A DNA stretch of 64,000 nucleotides from Teredinibacter haidensis (GCF_014211975.1 NZ_CP060084.1:3049001-3113000); one strand, 5' to 3'. Shown: positions 45,161-54,988, counted from the first letter of the stretch. Numbers and translations are program-made. Notes: a model not told the origin generated them from the sequence alone.

Positions 45161-47203
45161 TTATTCTCCTTGAGTTCCATCAAGGGAATAGTTTTTTATG
45201 TACCACTGCAGAAAATCTCGGTTGGATGCAGGAGGAAGAAAATGGTAACCCTGCATGGTCACGCAGCCCAACTCCAGTAATGCACGCACTTGCATTTCAT
45301 TTTCAACGCCTTCCGCGACCAACTTCAAATTCAACCCCTGGGCAAGAGAAACAATACCTCTAGTAAGCCTCCGATCCTGGGGGTTACTGTCAATATTGGC
45401 CACAAAAGAACGATCGAGTTTTACCGTGTCAATAGGCAATGTTCTCAAGTAATTCAGCGAAGAGTAACCTGTACCAAAATCATCCAGACTAATACCCAAA
45501 CCTAACGACTTAATGGCATGCACAATCTTTTGTGCTTTATCGGGATCTTGAATCAATACTGCTTCTGTAATTTCCGCCTCTAGCATAGAAGGATCAAGGT
45601 GGTACTGGTTTATTGCATCTTCCAGAACTTCAACAATTTTGTAATTGTGAAAGTGTCGACCCGAAAGATTGAATGCGATAGGAATTGGTTGAGTGATTAT
45701 TTTCGACCATTTTACAATCAACTCGCAGCATTCACGTATAACAAAATAATCAATTTCTGCAATCATCCCGACATCTTCCGCGTAGGGAACAAATTTATCT
45801 GGGGTTAAAAATCCTTCTTCCGGATGATTCCAACGAACCAGCGCCTCGCAACCACTAACCCGCCCAGCGACCGGGTCTATCTTGGGCTGCAGGTAGATTT
45901 CCAATTGTTTTTCTTCGATTGCCGGGCGCAGATCGTTAAGTATCATAAGACGATACTTAACGTCCTCCTCCATGCCTTCAGAAAAGAGACAGAAGCGATT
46001 CTTACCTTCATCCTTCGCCCGGTACATGGCTACGTCCGCATGGCGTTTTATAGTGCTTAAATTTTCACCATGATCCGGAAAAACGGCTCCGCCCATACTC
46101 GCAGCAGTCGTCACACGTTCCGTTTTTACTTTGAACTCGCGGTTAATTTGCGCAAGAATTTTTCTCGCAATAATTTCAACCTCCTGTACATCCTGAAGAT
46201 CGTTCAACACTAATACGAATTCATCTCCGCCTAGGCGACACACCAAATCTTCTGACCGAATGACCGCTTTCAGGCGATTTGCCACCTCGATCAACAGCTC
46301 ATCGCCAAACTCATGGCCTTTGGTATCGTTGATGGCTTTAAAATCATCCAGATCCAATAGCAAGCAGGCAAAGCGCGTATTGGTTCGGCTAGCATGCTCA
46401 ATACTGTGAGCAAAACGTTCATTTAACAACGCCCGGTTAGGCAACCCCGTTAGGCTATCGTGAAAAGCCCTAAAGCGAAATTCTTCAGCCAATTTTTCCA
46501 ACTCATTTGTTCGGTGGCCAACCTGTTTTTCCAGCATGGAATCGCGGTGCTCTATTTGCTCTACCATCTGGTTAAACATTTTACTCAATCGGCCAACTTC
46601 ATCTTCCGATTGAATTTCAACCCGCAGGGAGTAGTCTCGAGTCTTCGCAATTTTTTCAGACAACTGATGTAGATTAAGGAGTGGGACTAAAATCGAACGA
46701 ATAAGCGGCACCGTAATGCCGTAAGCAACAATAAAAACCACTCCTAACAAAAGCAAGACAAAAATACCGTTATCGACATTATGTTCATAGACTTCATCTT
46801 TGGATATGACGAGTCCAAGCTGCCCAATAATCTCACCCTCAAAAACAACATTTTTACGAATATGGTAAGCGTTTTGTTTTTCTTCGTTATAGATTTTACT
46901 AGTGTACCGTGCAAGCTCATCGCCTTTATTTGTCACCAACACGGCCAGTAAGAGAGAACGATCTGCACTGTAGGTCGCCAAAATTTCATTTGCCGTCACC
47001 CGGTCATCGAATAGTACGGAAGCGGCGACATTCTGACTAATAATATCAGAGGCCATGGTTACTCTTGACAGCAATACTTCACGGCCTACACGATCATAAT
47101 TCCACAGCACTGCGGCGGCGCTGACAATACCGGAAGCCAACACTACAGTTAATACCAACCATAAAATCCGTGATCTAAAATCGCCTGGAGACCGTTTAAG
47201 CAT
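45161..47203 (-). CDS. Membrane CHASE8-like / HAMP / GGDEF / EAL c-di-GMP enzyme
   Basis: A 680-residue protein: first helix at about 14-34, periplasmic sensor of the CHASE8 type to about 145 (ASDIISQNVAASVLFDDRVTANEILATY), second helix about 148-170, HAMP, coiled coil, GGDEF domain with intact LGGDEF (about residue 322-327) and EAL domain with intact CEALVRW (about 452) and ISLDDFGTGYSSL. Both catalytic sites look active, so it may make or break c-di-GMP, or switch. Its sensor resembles that of YfiN/TpbB, and it sits directly after a yfiR-like gene (1 bp gap), fitting a YfiR-controlled cyclase. Confidence 0.9.
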   Translation of the reverse strand: MLKRSPGDFRSRILWLVLTVVLASGIVSAAAVLWNYDRVGREVLLSRVTMASDIISQNVAASVLFDDRVTANEILATYSADRSLLLAVLVTNKGDELARYTSKIYNEEKQNAYHIRKNVVFEGEIIGQLGLVISKDEVYEHNVDNGIFVLLLLGVVFIVAYGITVPLIRSILVPLLNLHQLSEKIAKTRDYSLRVEIQSEDEVGRLSKMFNQMVEQIEHRDSMLEKQVGHRTNELEKLAEEFRFRAFHDSLTGLPNRALLNERFAHSIEHASRTNTRFACLLLDLDDFKAINDTKGHEFGDELLIEVANRLKAVIRSEDLVCRLGGDEFVLVLNDLQDVQEVEIIARKILAQINREFKVKTERVTTAASMGGAVFPDHGENLSTIKRHADVAMYRAKDEGKNRFCLFSEGMEEDVKYRLMILNDLRPAIEEKQLEIYLQPKIDPVAGRVSGCEALVRWNHPEEGFLTPDKFVPYAEDVGMIAEIDYFVIRECCELIVKWSKIITQPIPIAFNLSGRHFHNYKIVEVLEDAINQYHLDPSMLEAEITEAVLIQDPDKAQKIVHAIKSLGLGISLDDFGTGYSSLNYLRTLPIDTVKLDRSFVANIDSNPQDRRLTRGIVSLAQGLNLKLVAEGVENEMQVRALLELGCVTMQGYHFLPPASNRDFLQWYIKNYSLDGTQGE

Positions 47204-47204
47204 A

Positions 47205-47774
47205 TCAGGCCCCTTCTCTTCGAGACAAGCGAAGCAATTTGGAGCTTACCTTAAACTGACGCGACATTAACTCTTCGTGATTAATTTCAAACTTCAATTT
47301 CTTTTTCAGTTTAAACAGATGAATATCGCCCTTGGCTTGAAGCCCCCCCTCTGTCACCAGCAGCGTTTTATCATCAATACGATCGGTGTTATTTTCTAAC
47401 CATCTATCATAACGTTCTGCCACATACATCATATGACATTGACTTAAATCGTCTGCCGCAGCGTTACCTACAGCCTCGAAAAATTGAATGTGTAGTGTGT
47501 TTACCCCAAGATTCTTATTCTCTATCGTCGACAGCTGGTACCGGTCTTTCTCGTCATCAGTCAACACACAGAGCTTCAGTTCGTTGTTGGTAAACTCCGT
47601 TTTTTCCGGCCAGCTAATAAAATGTGAAAAATAGTAAAGATACGCACTTCGTAACGCATGAATGCTCTGCTCCTGCGCTTGTACTTTCGGAACGGAGGCC
47701 AAAAGCAGCAACGTCACCAATACCAAGCGGAATTTCAGCACGACAAAGCTGTCAAATATCGCCCGGCAGATCAT
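47205..47774 (-). CDS. YfiR-family periplasmic regulator (DUF4154)
   Basis: A 189-residue exported protein: signal peptide ending near QAQ (residues 32-34), then the YfiR pattern: LRSAYLYYFSHFISWPE, LKLCVLTDDE, the CHMMYVAER segment and LVTEGGLQAKGDIHLFKLKKKLKFEIN. In Pseudomonas, YfiR in the periplasm represses the diguanylate cyclase YfiN and is relieved by YfiB or redox signals. Here it lies between a TonB-dependent receptor (TAATG overlap) and the CHASE8 GGDEF-EAL gene. The N-terminal start may instead be an internal GTG. Role as repressor of the downstream enzyme is inferred. Confidence 0.9.
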   Translation of the reverse strand: MICRAIFDSFVVLKFRLVLVTLLLLASVPKVQAQEQSIHALRSAYLYYFSHFISWPEKTEFTNNELKLCVLTDDEKDRYQLSTIENKNLGVNTLHIQFFEAVGNAAADDLSQCHMMYVAERYDRWLENNTDRIDDKTLLVTEGGLQAKGDIHLFKLKKKLKFEINHEELMSRQFKVSSKLLRLSRREGA

Positions 47775-49804
47775 TAAAAATTAAGTCCCATCTTCATCAT
47801 CACATAGGGTTCCACTAAAAATGGTGTATCGCCAAACTCTTCCCTCTCTGCCTCTACGTGTTCATCACCAAGCGCGTTGGCAATAACGCTCAGCGTCCAA
47901 CGTGATGAGATATCCCAATGAATATTGGTATCAATTAAAACGTAATTTTCCGAGGCGTCATTCCTCGATACAGAATCTGCAAATTGTGCTCCAACGCTGT
48001 CGTTACCATGGGTGTATCTCAACCAAATATTCCAGTGGATTGTTTCCGAGAGCTGGATATTATTCATAAATGAAAAATTGGAACTCCAGCCCGACGCCAC
48101 ATCCGACCGGCCAACGCGAGAATAGGAAACTTGAAAAGTCCACCATTCAGACCACATTCCCCTCATGCTAATCTCACCACCACGGCTTCCATATTCACGA
48201 ACATTGTCGAATACCGCCTGCTGCACAAAATGTGTCGGCTGGTGATTGCGATCGAGTATTAAAACAGGCTCCCCCAATGGGGTAAGGCTTACGTCATTCG
48301 CATAGTCAAAATCAAATACTGCAATATCAAAATTATAATCATCGAAGGTACGGCGATAACCAAGCTCTAAAGCCTTTAAACGCGAGTCATCCTCCTCTTC
48401 CTGGTATCCGTTAACGTTTATACCAATAGGGTATGGCGATCCGGCGCTTTCAGCGGGAACCACCGCATAAGTCACATCGGCAATATCTACCAATGCCCTT
48501 GCCGGTGTTGTTCTCGCCTCGGAAGCTGCAATCCATAAACGATCGTCATCGGTTGGGCTCCACAGCATTCGAATCGAAGGCTGCAGACTGGTTGCACTCA
48601 GCTCATTCTTGTCCAACCTTGCTGAAAGCGTCAGTTGCACACTTTCGCTTAAATTGATGGCGTCGCTCAAAAAGACACCGCTGTTTCGTATTGTTCTTGC
48701 GCGCGGTAGAAAACGCAGACCAAAATCCTCACGCGTTTTAATATAGGAGTCGTTAAGCCGCCCGTTCACCCCCACGGATAGATTGTGTTGCTTCCAGCGA
48801 GCAGTCACCTCCATATCCAGCTGATAGTTGGTCGCATCCCACTGGTAGAGCGTGGCATCGCGTTTAGTGCGCTCGTAGGAGCCCCGCACCGTCCAAAAGC
48901 CAAAATCACTAATGGCTGCCTGATGGCTGCCCAACAGCGTCCAGCCATGCTTATCCTCTCGGTTAGCCGCTTCCACCATCGACAGATCTTCGCTCTCGTA
49001 CCAGTTCCAGACGGGTGTCTGGCGCATACCAAAGACGTCCGCTGAAAACTGGGTCGTCTCTCGTTCGGCCTCGCGGTTTAGTGTGGTCGATAGGCGCCAG
49101 TCCTCGTGCCCGTCCTCTCGTACATTATCCGAAAACGTCTTTAAACCTCGCCACCTTTGCGCCTGACCAGCAATCCCCATAAACCATTGCCCTTTTAGCG
49201 CCTGGGAATAGTTCAGCGAAGCACCGGTTCGATCATCCGTTCCCCCCCAGGCTGCGAGCTTATTGGTTTTTTTAGCACTGGGCTTTTCGGTAACGATATT
49301 GATAATACCGTTGACTGCGTTCGCACCCCAGGCAACGGCATTAGGCCCTCGTATGATTTCAATGCGTTCAATCTGTGACAGGGAAAGGTTTAACTCATCC
49401 CAATTCACTCCGCTAAATACCGCGTTATAGGCAATACGGCCATCCACAATAATCAATACATAGCGCGAGAATCGGCCGCCGCCGCCACGAATCCCGACAG
49501 CCCACTCACCGGCAGAAATCTGATTTACCGATACTCCAGGTGCCAGGCGCAGGGCATCGGGAATCGTTTGCGCTCCACTTTGGCGAATATCACTATTACT
49601 GATCACAAACGCGGCGTAGGGCAAATCCATCGCCCGAGTTCGGTTTTTACCCGCACTCTCAACTTCAACATCCATATTGACAAGCTCTTCAAAGTCCATT
49701 TCAATCAGATCGGCAGCCGTTACCAACCCGTCTTCAGCAAGCGCCGTTCCGGAAATTATCAAAACAGCGGTCAAAACGAGAGTCTCGCTCCAAGGGGCTT
49801 TCAT
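47774..49804 (-). CDS. TonB-dependent receptor of the YfiR-associated group
   Basis: A 676-residue outer-membrane receptor: signal peptide (ALAED, cleavage near residue 23), the SLEEL-like lead-in DLIEMDFEELVNMDVEV, a plug with IPDALRLAPGVSVNQIS, VGIRGGGGRFSRYVLIIVDGR and IEIIRGPNAVAWGANAVNGIINIVT, then a 22-strand barrel ending VMMKMGLNF. The plug style resembles colicin I/cobalamin-type receptors. Being first in an operon with YfiR and a c-di-GMP enzyme suggests the receptor senses or imports the signal that controls c-di-GMP (inference). Confidence 0.93.
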   Translation of the reverse strand: MKAPWSETLVLTAVLIISGTALAEDGLVTAADLIEMDFEELVNMDVEVESAGKNRTRAMDLPYAAFVISNSDIRQSGAQTIPDALRLAPGVSVNQISAGEWAVGIRGGGGRFSRYVLIIVDGRIAYNAVFSGVNWDELNLSLSQIERIEIIRGPNAVAWGANAVNGIINIVTEKPSAKKTNKLAAWGGTDDRTGASLNYSQALKGQWFMGIAGQAQRWRGLKTFSDNVREDGHEDWRLSTTLNREAERETTQFSADVFGMRQTPVWNWYESEDLSMVEAANREDKHGWTLLGSHQAAISDFGFWTVRGSYERTKRDATLYQWDATNYQLDMEVTARWKQHNLSVGVNGRLNDSYIKTREDFGLRFLPRARTIRNSGVFLSDAINLSESVQLTLSARLDKNELSATSLQPSIRMLWSPTDDDRLWIAASEARTTPARALVDIADVTYAVVPAESAGSPYPIGINVNGYQEEEDDSRLKALELGYRRTFDDYNFDIAVFDFDYANDVSLTPLGEPVLILDRNHQPTHFVQQAVFDNVREYGSRGGEISMRGMWSEWWTFQVSYSRVGRSDVASGWSSNFSFMNNIQLSETIHWNIWLRYTHGNDSVGAQFADSVSRNDASENYVLIDTNIHWDISSRWTLSVIANALGDEHVEAEREEFGDTPFLVEPYVMMKMGLNF

Positions 49805-49963
49805 GGATTTTTTCCGCTCACTAGGTTAGCTCCAAACAGACGGGGTTGATGGCCTACTCCATCAAGTCTAGCAGTAAAATCAGGCGTTCTATGGCGAGTT
49901 TGAGTGGTGAGCCTAGAGGGGATGATAGGCCCCTTTTGGCCAGCGGCGGGGCGGATTTACAAG

Positions 49964-50509
49964 CTATTCACTAACGGGCTTTTTCTGCAGTTTTCGCTGT
50001 AGCGTACGACGATGCATTTTCAAGTGCCTAGCAGTGGCTGAAATATTGCCGTTGTTGGCCGCCAGTGCCGTTTGAATAGTTTCCCACTCCCGACGGCGCA
50101 ACGACATCTCATCCACCGTTTCCAGCGACAATTCGCGGCTATCGCCGGCACCTTTCTCAAACGCACGCAAAATGTCGTCCACCGTCGCGGGCTTGGCCAG
50201 ATAGTTGGTCGCGCCCATTTTGACTGCCTGCACGGCACTGGCAATACTGGCATAGCCGGTCAGCACCAGTATTTTCATCCTGGGGTTTGCATTAATCAGA
50301 GCATCGATTAACGCTAAGGAATTGCCATCCTCGAGCTTTAAATCCAACAGCCCGTATGCAAAATCACTTAGATGGTCGCAAGCAGATGCTTCGGCAACAG
50401 AGCTAAAGTGCTCCACCTCGTAGCTGCGTTTGATAAGCGCTTTAACGGTAACGCTCGCAAGAATGTCATCATCTTCAATATAAAAAAACTTGTTATTTGT
50501 CATCTTCAT
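49964..50509 (-). CDS. Response regulator of the RegA/ActR/PrrA family
   Basis: A 181-residue two-domain regulator. Receiver: acidic pocket EDDD (12-15), phospho-acceptor D56 in LLDLKLEDGNS, LVLTGYASI and the conserved K in NYLAKPAT. The C-terminal Fis-type HTH (NGNISATARHLKMHRRTLQRKLQK) is the nearly invariant RegA/ActR DNA-binding module. RegA-type regulators control redox-linked genes such as respiration and carbon or nitrogen fixation. Overlaps the kinase gene by 17 bp (or 11 if the second ATG is used), so the pair is co-translated. Confidence 0.95.
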   Translation of the reverse strand: MKMTNNKFFYIEDDDILASVTVKALIKRSYEVEHFSSVAEASACDHLSDFAYGLLDLKLEDGNSLALIDALINANPRMKILVLTGYASIASAVQAVKMGATNYLAKPATVDDILRAFEKGAGDSRELSLETVDEMSLRRREWETIQTALAANNGNISATARHLKMHRRTLQRKLQKKPVSE

Positions 50510-51758
50510 TTGCCAGTGGCAGCTCCACTAAGACGGTGGTTTTACCATCGCGACTTTCGCTGGGATTAAACAGTACAATTTTACCGTTAAGCTTCTCAAT
50601 TGTGGTATTAGACAAAAAGATACCGATGCCAAGCCCGCCCTCCTGCCGAGAAAAATTCGGTTTGCCGAAATTCTCAACCATATCTGCAGGCATGCCGTGG
50701 CCGTCATCTTTGATTTTGATTTGCAACTTGTGGCCGGCAACTTTTGCCGAGACCTCCACCCTCGATTGAGCCGCACGAACAGCATTGTCCACTAAATTAA
50801 TCAAAGCATAGAGCAGTAATAAGCTGTGATGAATTTGTGCCTGCTCTACGGAGCTATCCATCGAGAAATTGGGAACCCGCACCGGACTCAACAGATGGTA
50901 ATGCTCTTCCAGATCGTCAAACAATTCCGCTACCGGTGAAACACGGTACTCCGACTCCTGGTTCGAAGCGATCGTCGACAACTTGCTCATGGTTTGCTTA
51001 CAGCGCTCCACCTGCCCCAACAGCAGGCCAATATCTTCAAGATCAACTTCGGTGTCCTGCTTCATTTCTCCCAACATTACCGCCATGGTAGACAAAGGTG
51101 TACCCAGAGCGTGTACCGTGGATGCCGCCAGGGTGCCAATAGCCACAAGCTGCTCATTTTTTAAGGTTTCTTCCCGCGAGCGCGCCAGTAAAACTTCCCG
51201 ATCTCGAAGCGCCGTCGCCAGCAGCGATACAAAAAAATGCATCAGCAACGTACTGCCTACAAAATTCACCCACATACCGATTAAGTGCAGCTGAAAATCG
51301 CTAAACAAGTGGTGAATATGCTCTTCCAAATCCAGATAAAGTAGCGCGGTATACGCTATAACAGCCAAACCAGCGAACACCCAGCTTACCGCTCGCGTAA
51401 AAATTGTGGCGCTTATCGCCACCAACACCAGCAAATAATAAATAAACGGATTGGTTGCCCGCCCGGAAAACGCTACAAGCACTAATAGGATAAGCGCATC
51501 CATCAGCAGATGGAAAAACAGCTCAACATCTGTAACCGGTGTCAGACTTTGCAGACGCAGCAGGGTTACTGCCGAATATAGAGCCGCCGCGAACGTTATA
51601 CCGTACAGCAGGGGATAATCCAGCGGCCGCTCCAACATAAACTGGAAAACGGCTAACACGCTAAAGGCGATAGCCAAGGCTATCGCTCGCAGCACCAAAA
51701 TACGATAGAGGATTTTTTTGCGGCTACCCGTTTGATTTTGAGCAAGCTGTAACATCAA
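50493..51758 (-). CDS. Redox-sensing histidine kinase of the RegB/ActS/PrrB family
   Basis: A 421-residue kinase with six N-terminal membrane helices. RegB marks: the quinone-site motif, here SGRATNPF (GGxxNPF in the family), H-box TVHALGTPL with H216, and the redox-active cysteine C253 in VERCKQTM, as in Rhodobacter RegB (C265). The ATPase boxes are intact (NLVDNAVRAA, DDGHGMP, GGLGIGIFLS). It would phosphorylate the RegA-like regulator in response to quinone pool or redox state. Upstream gene of the pair; it is divergent from the receiver-TM gene at 52 kb. Confidence 0.94.
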   Translation of the reverse strand: MMLQLAQNQTGSRKKILYRILVLRAIALAIAFSVLAVFQFMLERPLDYPLLYGITFAAALYSAVTLLRLQSLTPVTDVELFFHLLMDALILLVLVAFSGRATNPFIYYLLVLVAISATIFTRAVSWVFAGLAVIAYTALLYLDLEEHIHHLFSDFQLHLIGMWVNFVGSTLLMHFFVSLLATALRDREVLLARSREETLKNEQLVAIGTLAASTVHALGTPLSTMAVMLGEMKQDTEVDLEDIGLLLGQVERCKQTMSKLSTIASNQESEYRVSPVAELFDDLEEHYHLLSPVRVPNFSMDSSVEQAQIHHSLLLLYALINLVDNAVRAAQSRVEVSAKVAGHKLQIKIKDDGHGMPADMVENFGKPNFSRQEGGLGIGIFLSNTTIEKLNGKIVLFNPSESRDGKTTVLVELPLANEDDK

Positions 51759-51989
51759 TCATCAACCTTATACAAACCTGCCGAAGAGACAGCTTTAGAA
51801 TACCTATGAACAATAACGTTAGTATTCAATCGACGGCCTAGGCATTTAGCACTAATTATTAATCAAGCACCCGCTAGAAAGTGCTATTTGGCACAGAGTA
51901 TCTCACATTCTGAACCTTTGGCTCTGGCATAGTGCGGACAACATAGATTAAATTGCACGCAAATAAAAAATTATTTTGAGGGAGACAGA

Positions 51990-53402
51990 ATGCAGCGTGT
52001 GCTTATTGTGGACGATTCCAAAACAGCTCAACTTCGGCTGAAGAAAATGCTTTCTCGTTACGAGCTGGCAGTGGACGTTAGTTTCAGTGCCGAAGAAGCC
52101 TTGGGATATCTCAGCTACCGCAGCCCTGCAGTTATCTTTATGGACCACCATATGGAAGGTATGGATGGTTTCGAAGCACTCAAAATTATTAAAGCCAATC
52201 CTAACACCGCCATGATACCGGTGATAATGTACACCGCCCAGAAGGGTGACGTTTATGTAGGCCAAGCCCGCGCCCTGGGAGCCCTCGATATTCTGTCCAA
52301 AGAAGTGATCAAACCGGCCAGCCTGGAGCGAGTTCTGTCCGGGTTGAAAATTGTGCCCAAGGAAAAACAGGACACACCAACAAATCCTCCCGCACAACCC
52401 AATCCGGTTGTTGCTACCGCATCTTCCAGCGCGAGCTCCGGCTCCAGTGCCAAGTACGATGCAGCCCCCAGAGCGACCGCTTCCAGCTCCACCAACCAGG
52501 AAACAGAATCGCTGGAAAAAATACGCTTGCAAGTTGCTCGCCTGTTTGAAATGCATATTGCCGATGTTCGCCAACAAATGGCGGATAACGCGCGTTTTAT
52601 CGTGCGCCGCTTAAGCGGTGAAATAGAAAAGAACGGCGGCAAAGAACCGGTGGTAGGCGATGTTCCCCTGTCTGTTCTTAACGCAGAGATCGACGCAGAC
52701 CAGCGCAAGACATCCGTTATTTCCAGCTCCCTATTACTGCTTATTTTGTTGGGACTGAGCCTGATCGCCTACGAGCTTTTCGGTACGCGCCAGGAACTGC
52801 TGCAAATGGAGAATCATTACCAGGATTTAATTAGCGCAAACCGACAACAGCAACAACTGATCAAAACCCTGGCAACCAGCCTGGGGCCTCAACAATCGGT
52901 GACAGAAGCAGAGCCCTACAACCCCGGCATTATGGAAGCGCTGAGCTGGGCACTGGATATCGACCTCCAATTTGACTACGCCAGCACTCCGCTAAATGAA
53001 CAGCAAATACTGAAGGTTAGCAACCTAGTTTACCGTCTTGCCAGTACAGGATTCAGCGGTAATATCGATCTGATGGTTCATTTAGGCAATTTTTGCCTGC
53101 AACCCAGTGAGGCTGGTGAGTGGCAGCTGGCCGAAAGTACCATGCCTGTGCAGGAGTGCGTCTTTACATCGGATATTGCACAAGAATATTCCGCAAGCGA
53201 TTTTCTCAGTCTGCCCTATTTAAACTTTGAACAAAACGCCATGCCCATTCGCGACGGCGTAGTGGAACTAAATGTTTCAAGCCAGGGTTACAGCAAACCC
53301 CGCCACGAATACCCAGAGCAAGCTCCGGGTACCCTTGCGGGCGCATGGAATCTAGCGGCAGCGGAAAACAATCGTGTATCGATTAACTTTAACGCGTTTT
53401 AA
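51990..53402 (+). CDS. Membrane-anchored response-regulator receiver protein
   Basis: A 470-residue protein with unusual order. Residues 1-122: REC domain with D8/D9, phospho-acceptor D52 in FMDHHMEGMDG, YTAQ and the conserved K in ILSKEV. Residues about 123-170: low-complexity Ser/Ala/Pro linker. About 175-235: a helical segment. One membrane helix at about 243-262 (SSLLLLILLGLSLIAYELF), a coiled coil (RQELLQMENHYQDLI) and a C-terminal domain of about 170 residues with no recognised family, probably periplasmic. No signal peptide. GAGGGAGA before the ATG. Divergent from the RegB kinase. Confidence 0.85.
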   Translation: MQRVLIVDDSKTAQLRLKKMLSRYELAVDVSFSAEEALGYLSYRSPAVIFMDHHMEGMDGFEALKIIKANPNTAMIPVIMYTAQKGDVYVGQARALGALDILSKEVIKPASLERVLSGLKIVPKEKQDTPTNPPAQPNPVVATASSSASSGSSAKYDAAPRATASSSTNQETESLEKIRLQVARLFEMHIADVRQQMADNARFIVRRLSGEIEKNGGKEPVVGDVPLSVLNAEIDADQRKTSVISSSLLLLILLGLSLIAYELFGTRQELLQMENHYQDLISANRQQQQLIKTLATSLGPQQSVTEAEPYNPGIMEALSWALDIDLQFDYASTPLNEQQILKVSNLVYRLASTGFSGNIDLMVHLGNFCLQPSEAGEWQLAESTMPVQECVFTSDIAQEYSASDFLSLPYLNFEQNAMPIRDGVVELNVSSQGYSKPRHEYPEQAPGTLAGAWNLAAAENNRVSINFNAF

Positions 53403-54988
53403 GCTACATTCTTTTGCTCGGAGAGAGGTGCTGGCGTTCGAATTAAATAATCGAAAGCCCCAAGTGAAGCGGTAGCACCGTTGCCCATGGCAATAATAAT
53501 TTGCTTAAACGGCACATCCGTCACATCTCCCGCCGCAAACACCCCCGCCATGGAGGTTGCTCCACGTTCGGAGCTTATTACTTCGCCGCGATTACTTAAT
53601 GCCAGGGTCCCCTTCAGAAACTCTGAATTGGGCACCAAGCCGATCTGCACAAAAATACCCGCCAACTCAATCGTTTTGGTTTCACCTGTGGCGCGGTCAA
53701 GATATTTCAAGCCCTGTACACGATCACCATCCCCCAAGACCTCGGTAGTTTGTGCCTCCATAATAATATCGATATTGCCCATACTTCTGGCTTTGCGCTG
53801 TAACACTTCATCGGCACGAAGCTTATTGTCGAACTCCAGCACCGTAACACGCTCGACGATACCGGCAAGATCGATGGCAGCCTCAATACCGGAGTTCCCT
53901 CCACCAACCACCGCTACTGATTTACCTTTAAACAGAGGACCATCACAGTGAGGGCAGTAAGCTACGCCCTTGCCTCGGTATTCTTTTTCACCTCGCACGT
54001 TCATTTCACGCCAGCGCGCACCGGTAGCCACAATAACTGAGCGACTAACCAAGGTTGCACCGCTCTCCAGTTCAACTGTAACGTAGCCACCTTCCTGCTC
54101 GGCTTCGACGAGTCGGCTTACCCGTTGGTCAGCCATAATATCCACATCGTATTCACGTACATGCTCTTCCAGGCTGGCCACTAATCGCGGACCTTCCGTG
54201 GCCTTCACCGAAATAAAGTTTTCGATAGCAACGGTATCCAGCATCTGCCCACCAAAACGGTCTGCAACAATGCCAGTACGAATACCTTTACGAGCGGCGT
54301 ATATTGCTGCCGAAGCGCCAGCTGGGCCACCACCAATGACCAAGACATCGAATGGTTCTTTGCGATTGATTTTTTCAGCGTCTTTCTCCGCGGCTCCAGT
54401 ATCAACCTTCTGCAAAATTTCTTTCAGACTGACACGCCCCTGGGCAAAGCTTTCGCCGTTTAGATAGACAGCGGGAACAGCCATAATATTTTTCGCCTCA
54501 ACTTCCTGTTGAAACACAGAACCATCGATCATCACATTAGTGACCTGTGGATTAATCGCCGCCATAATATTCAATGCCTGAACCACATCTGGGCAGTTCT
54601 GGCAGGAGAGTGATACATAGGTTTCAAACTGAAATTCACCTTCCAGCCCTCGTACCTGCTCTATCACCTCTTTGTCCAATTTCATCGGGTGACCGCCACT
54701 GTGCAGCAAAGCCAATACCAATGAAGTAAATTCGTGGCCCATAGGCACGCCGGCAAAACGTATTTCACTACCAGTCGTTGCTGAGCGTACCATCATGGAC
54801 GGTACACGCTCTCCGGCACTGTCCTTTTCAATAATACCTACGTTGTCAGACAACTCTGCAATCTGGTTGACCAACTCGTTTAACTCTTTGCCCTTAGCGC
54901 TGTCGTCTACAAACTTCACCAACTCCACCGGTGCTTTTAAGTTGGCAAGATAGCTTGTTAATTGGGTTTTCAGTTGGGTGTCTAACAC
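53399..54988 (-). CDS. ahpF: Alkyl hydroperoxide reductase subunit F
   Basis: A 529-residue flavoprotein disulfide reductase that passes electrons from NADH to AhpC. N-terminal tandem thioredoxin-like fold with redox CQNC (SLSCQNCPDV), FAD-binding GGGPAGASAAIYAARKG, second redox centre CPHCDG (about residue 345) and NAD-binding GGGNSGIEAAIDLA; C-terminal FAAGDVTDVPFKQ. Normal length for AhpF. Its stop overlaps the convergent receiver gene's stop. Lies downstream of ahpC with a 137-bp gap containing a hairpin. Confidence 0.97.
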   Translation of the reverse strand: MLDTQLKTQLTSYLANLKAPVELVKFVDDSAKGKELNELVNQIAELSDNVGIIEKDSAGERVPSMMVRSATTGSEIRFAGVPMGHEFTSLVLALLHSGGHPMKLDKEVIEQVRGLEGEFQFETYVSLSCQNCPDVVQALNIMAAINPQVTNVMIDGSVFQQEVEAKNIMAVPAVYLNGESFAQGRVSLKEILQKVDTGAAEKDAEKINRKEPFDVLVIGGGPAGASAAIYAARKGIRTGIVADRFGGQMLDTVAIENFISVKATEGPRLVASLEEHVREYDVDIMADQRVSRLVEAEQEGGYVTVELESGATLVSRSVIVATGARWREMNVRGEKEYRGKGVAYCPHCDGPLFKGKSVAVVGGGNSGIEAAIDLAGIVERVTVLEFDNKLRADEVLQRKARSMGNIDIIMEAQTTEVLGDGDRVQGLKYLDRATGETKTIELAGIFVQIGLVPNSEFLKGTLALSNRGEVISSERGATSMAGVFAAGDVTDVPFKQIIIAMGNGATASLGAFDYLIRTPAPLSEQKNVA

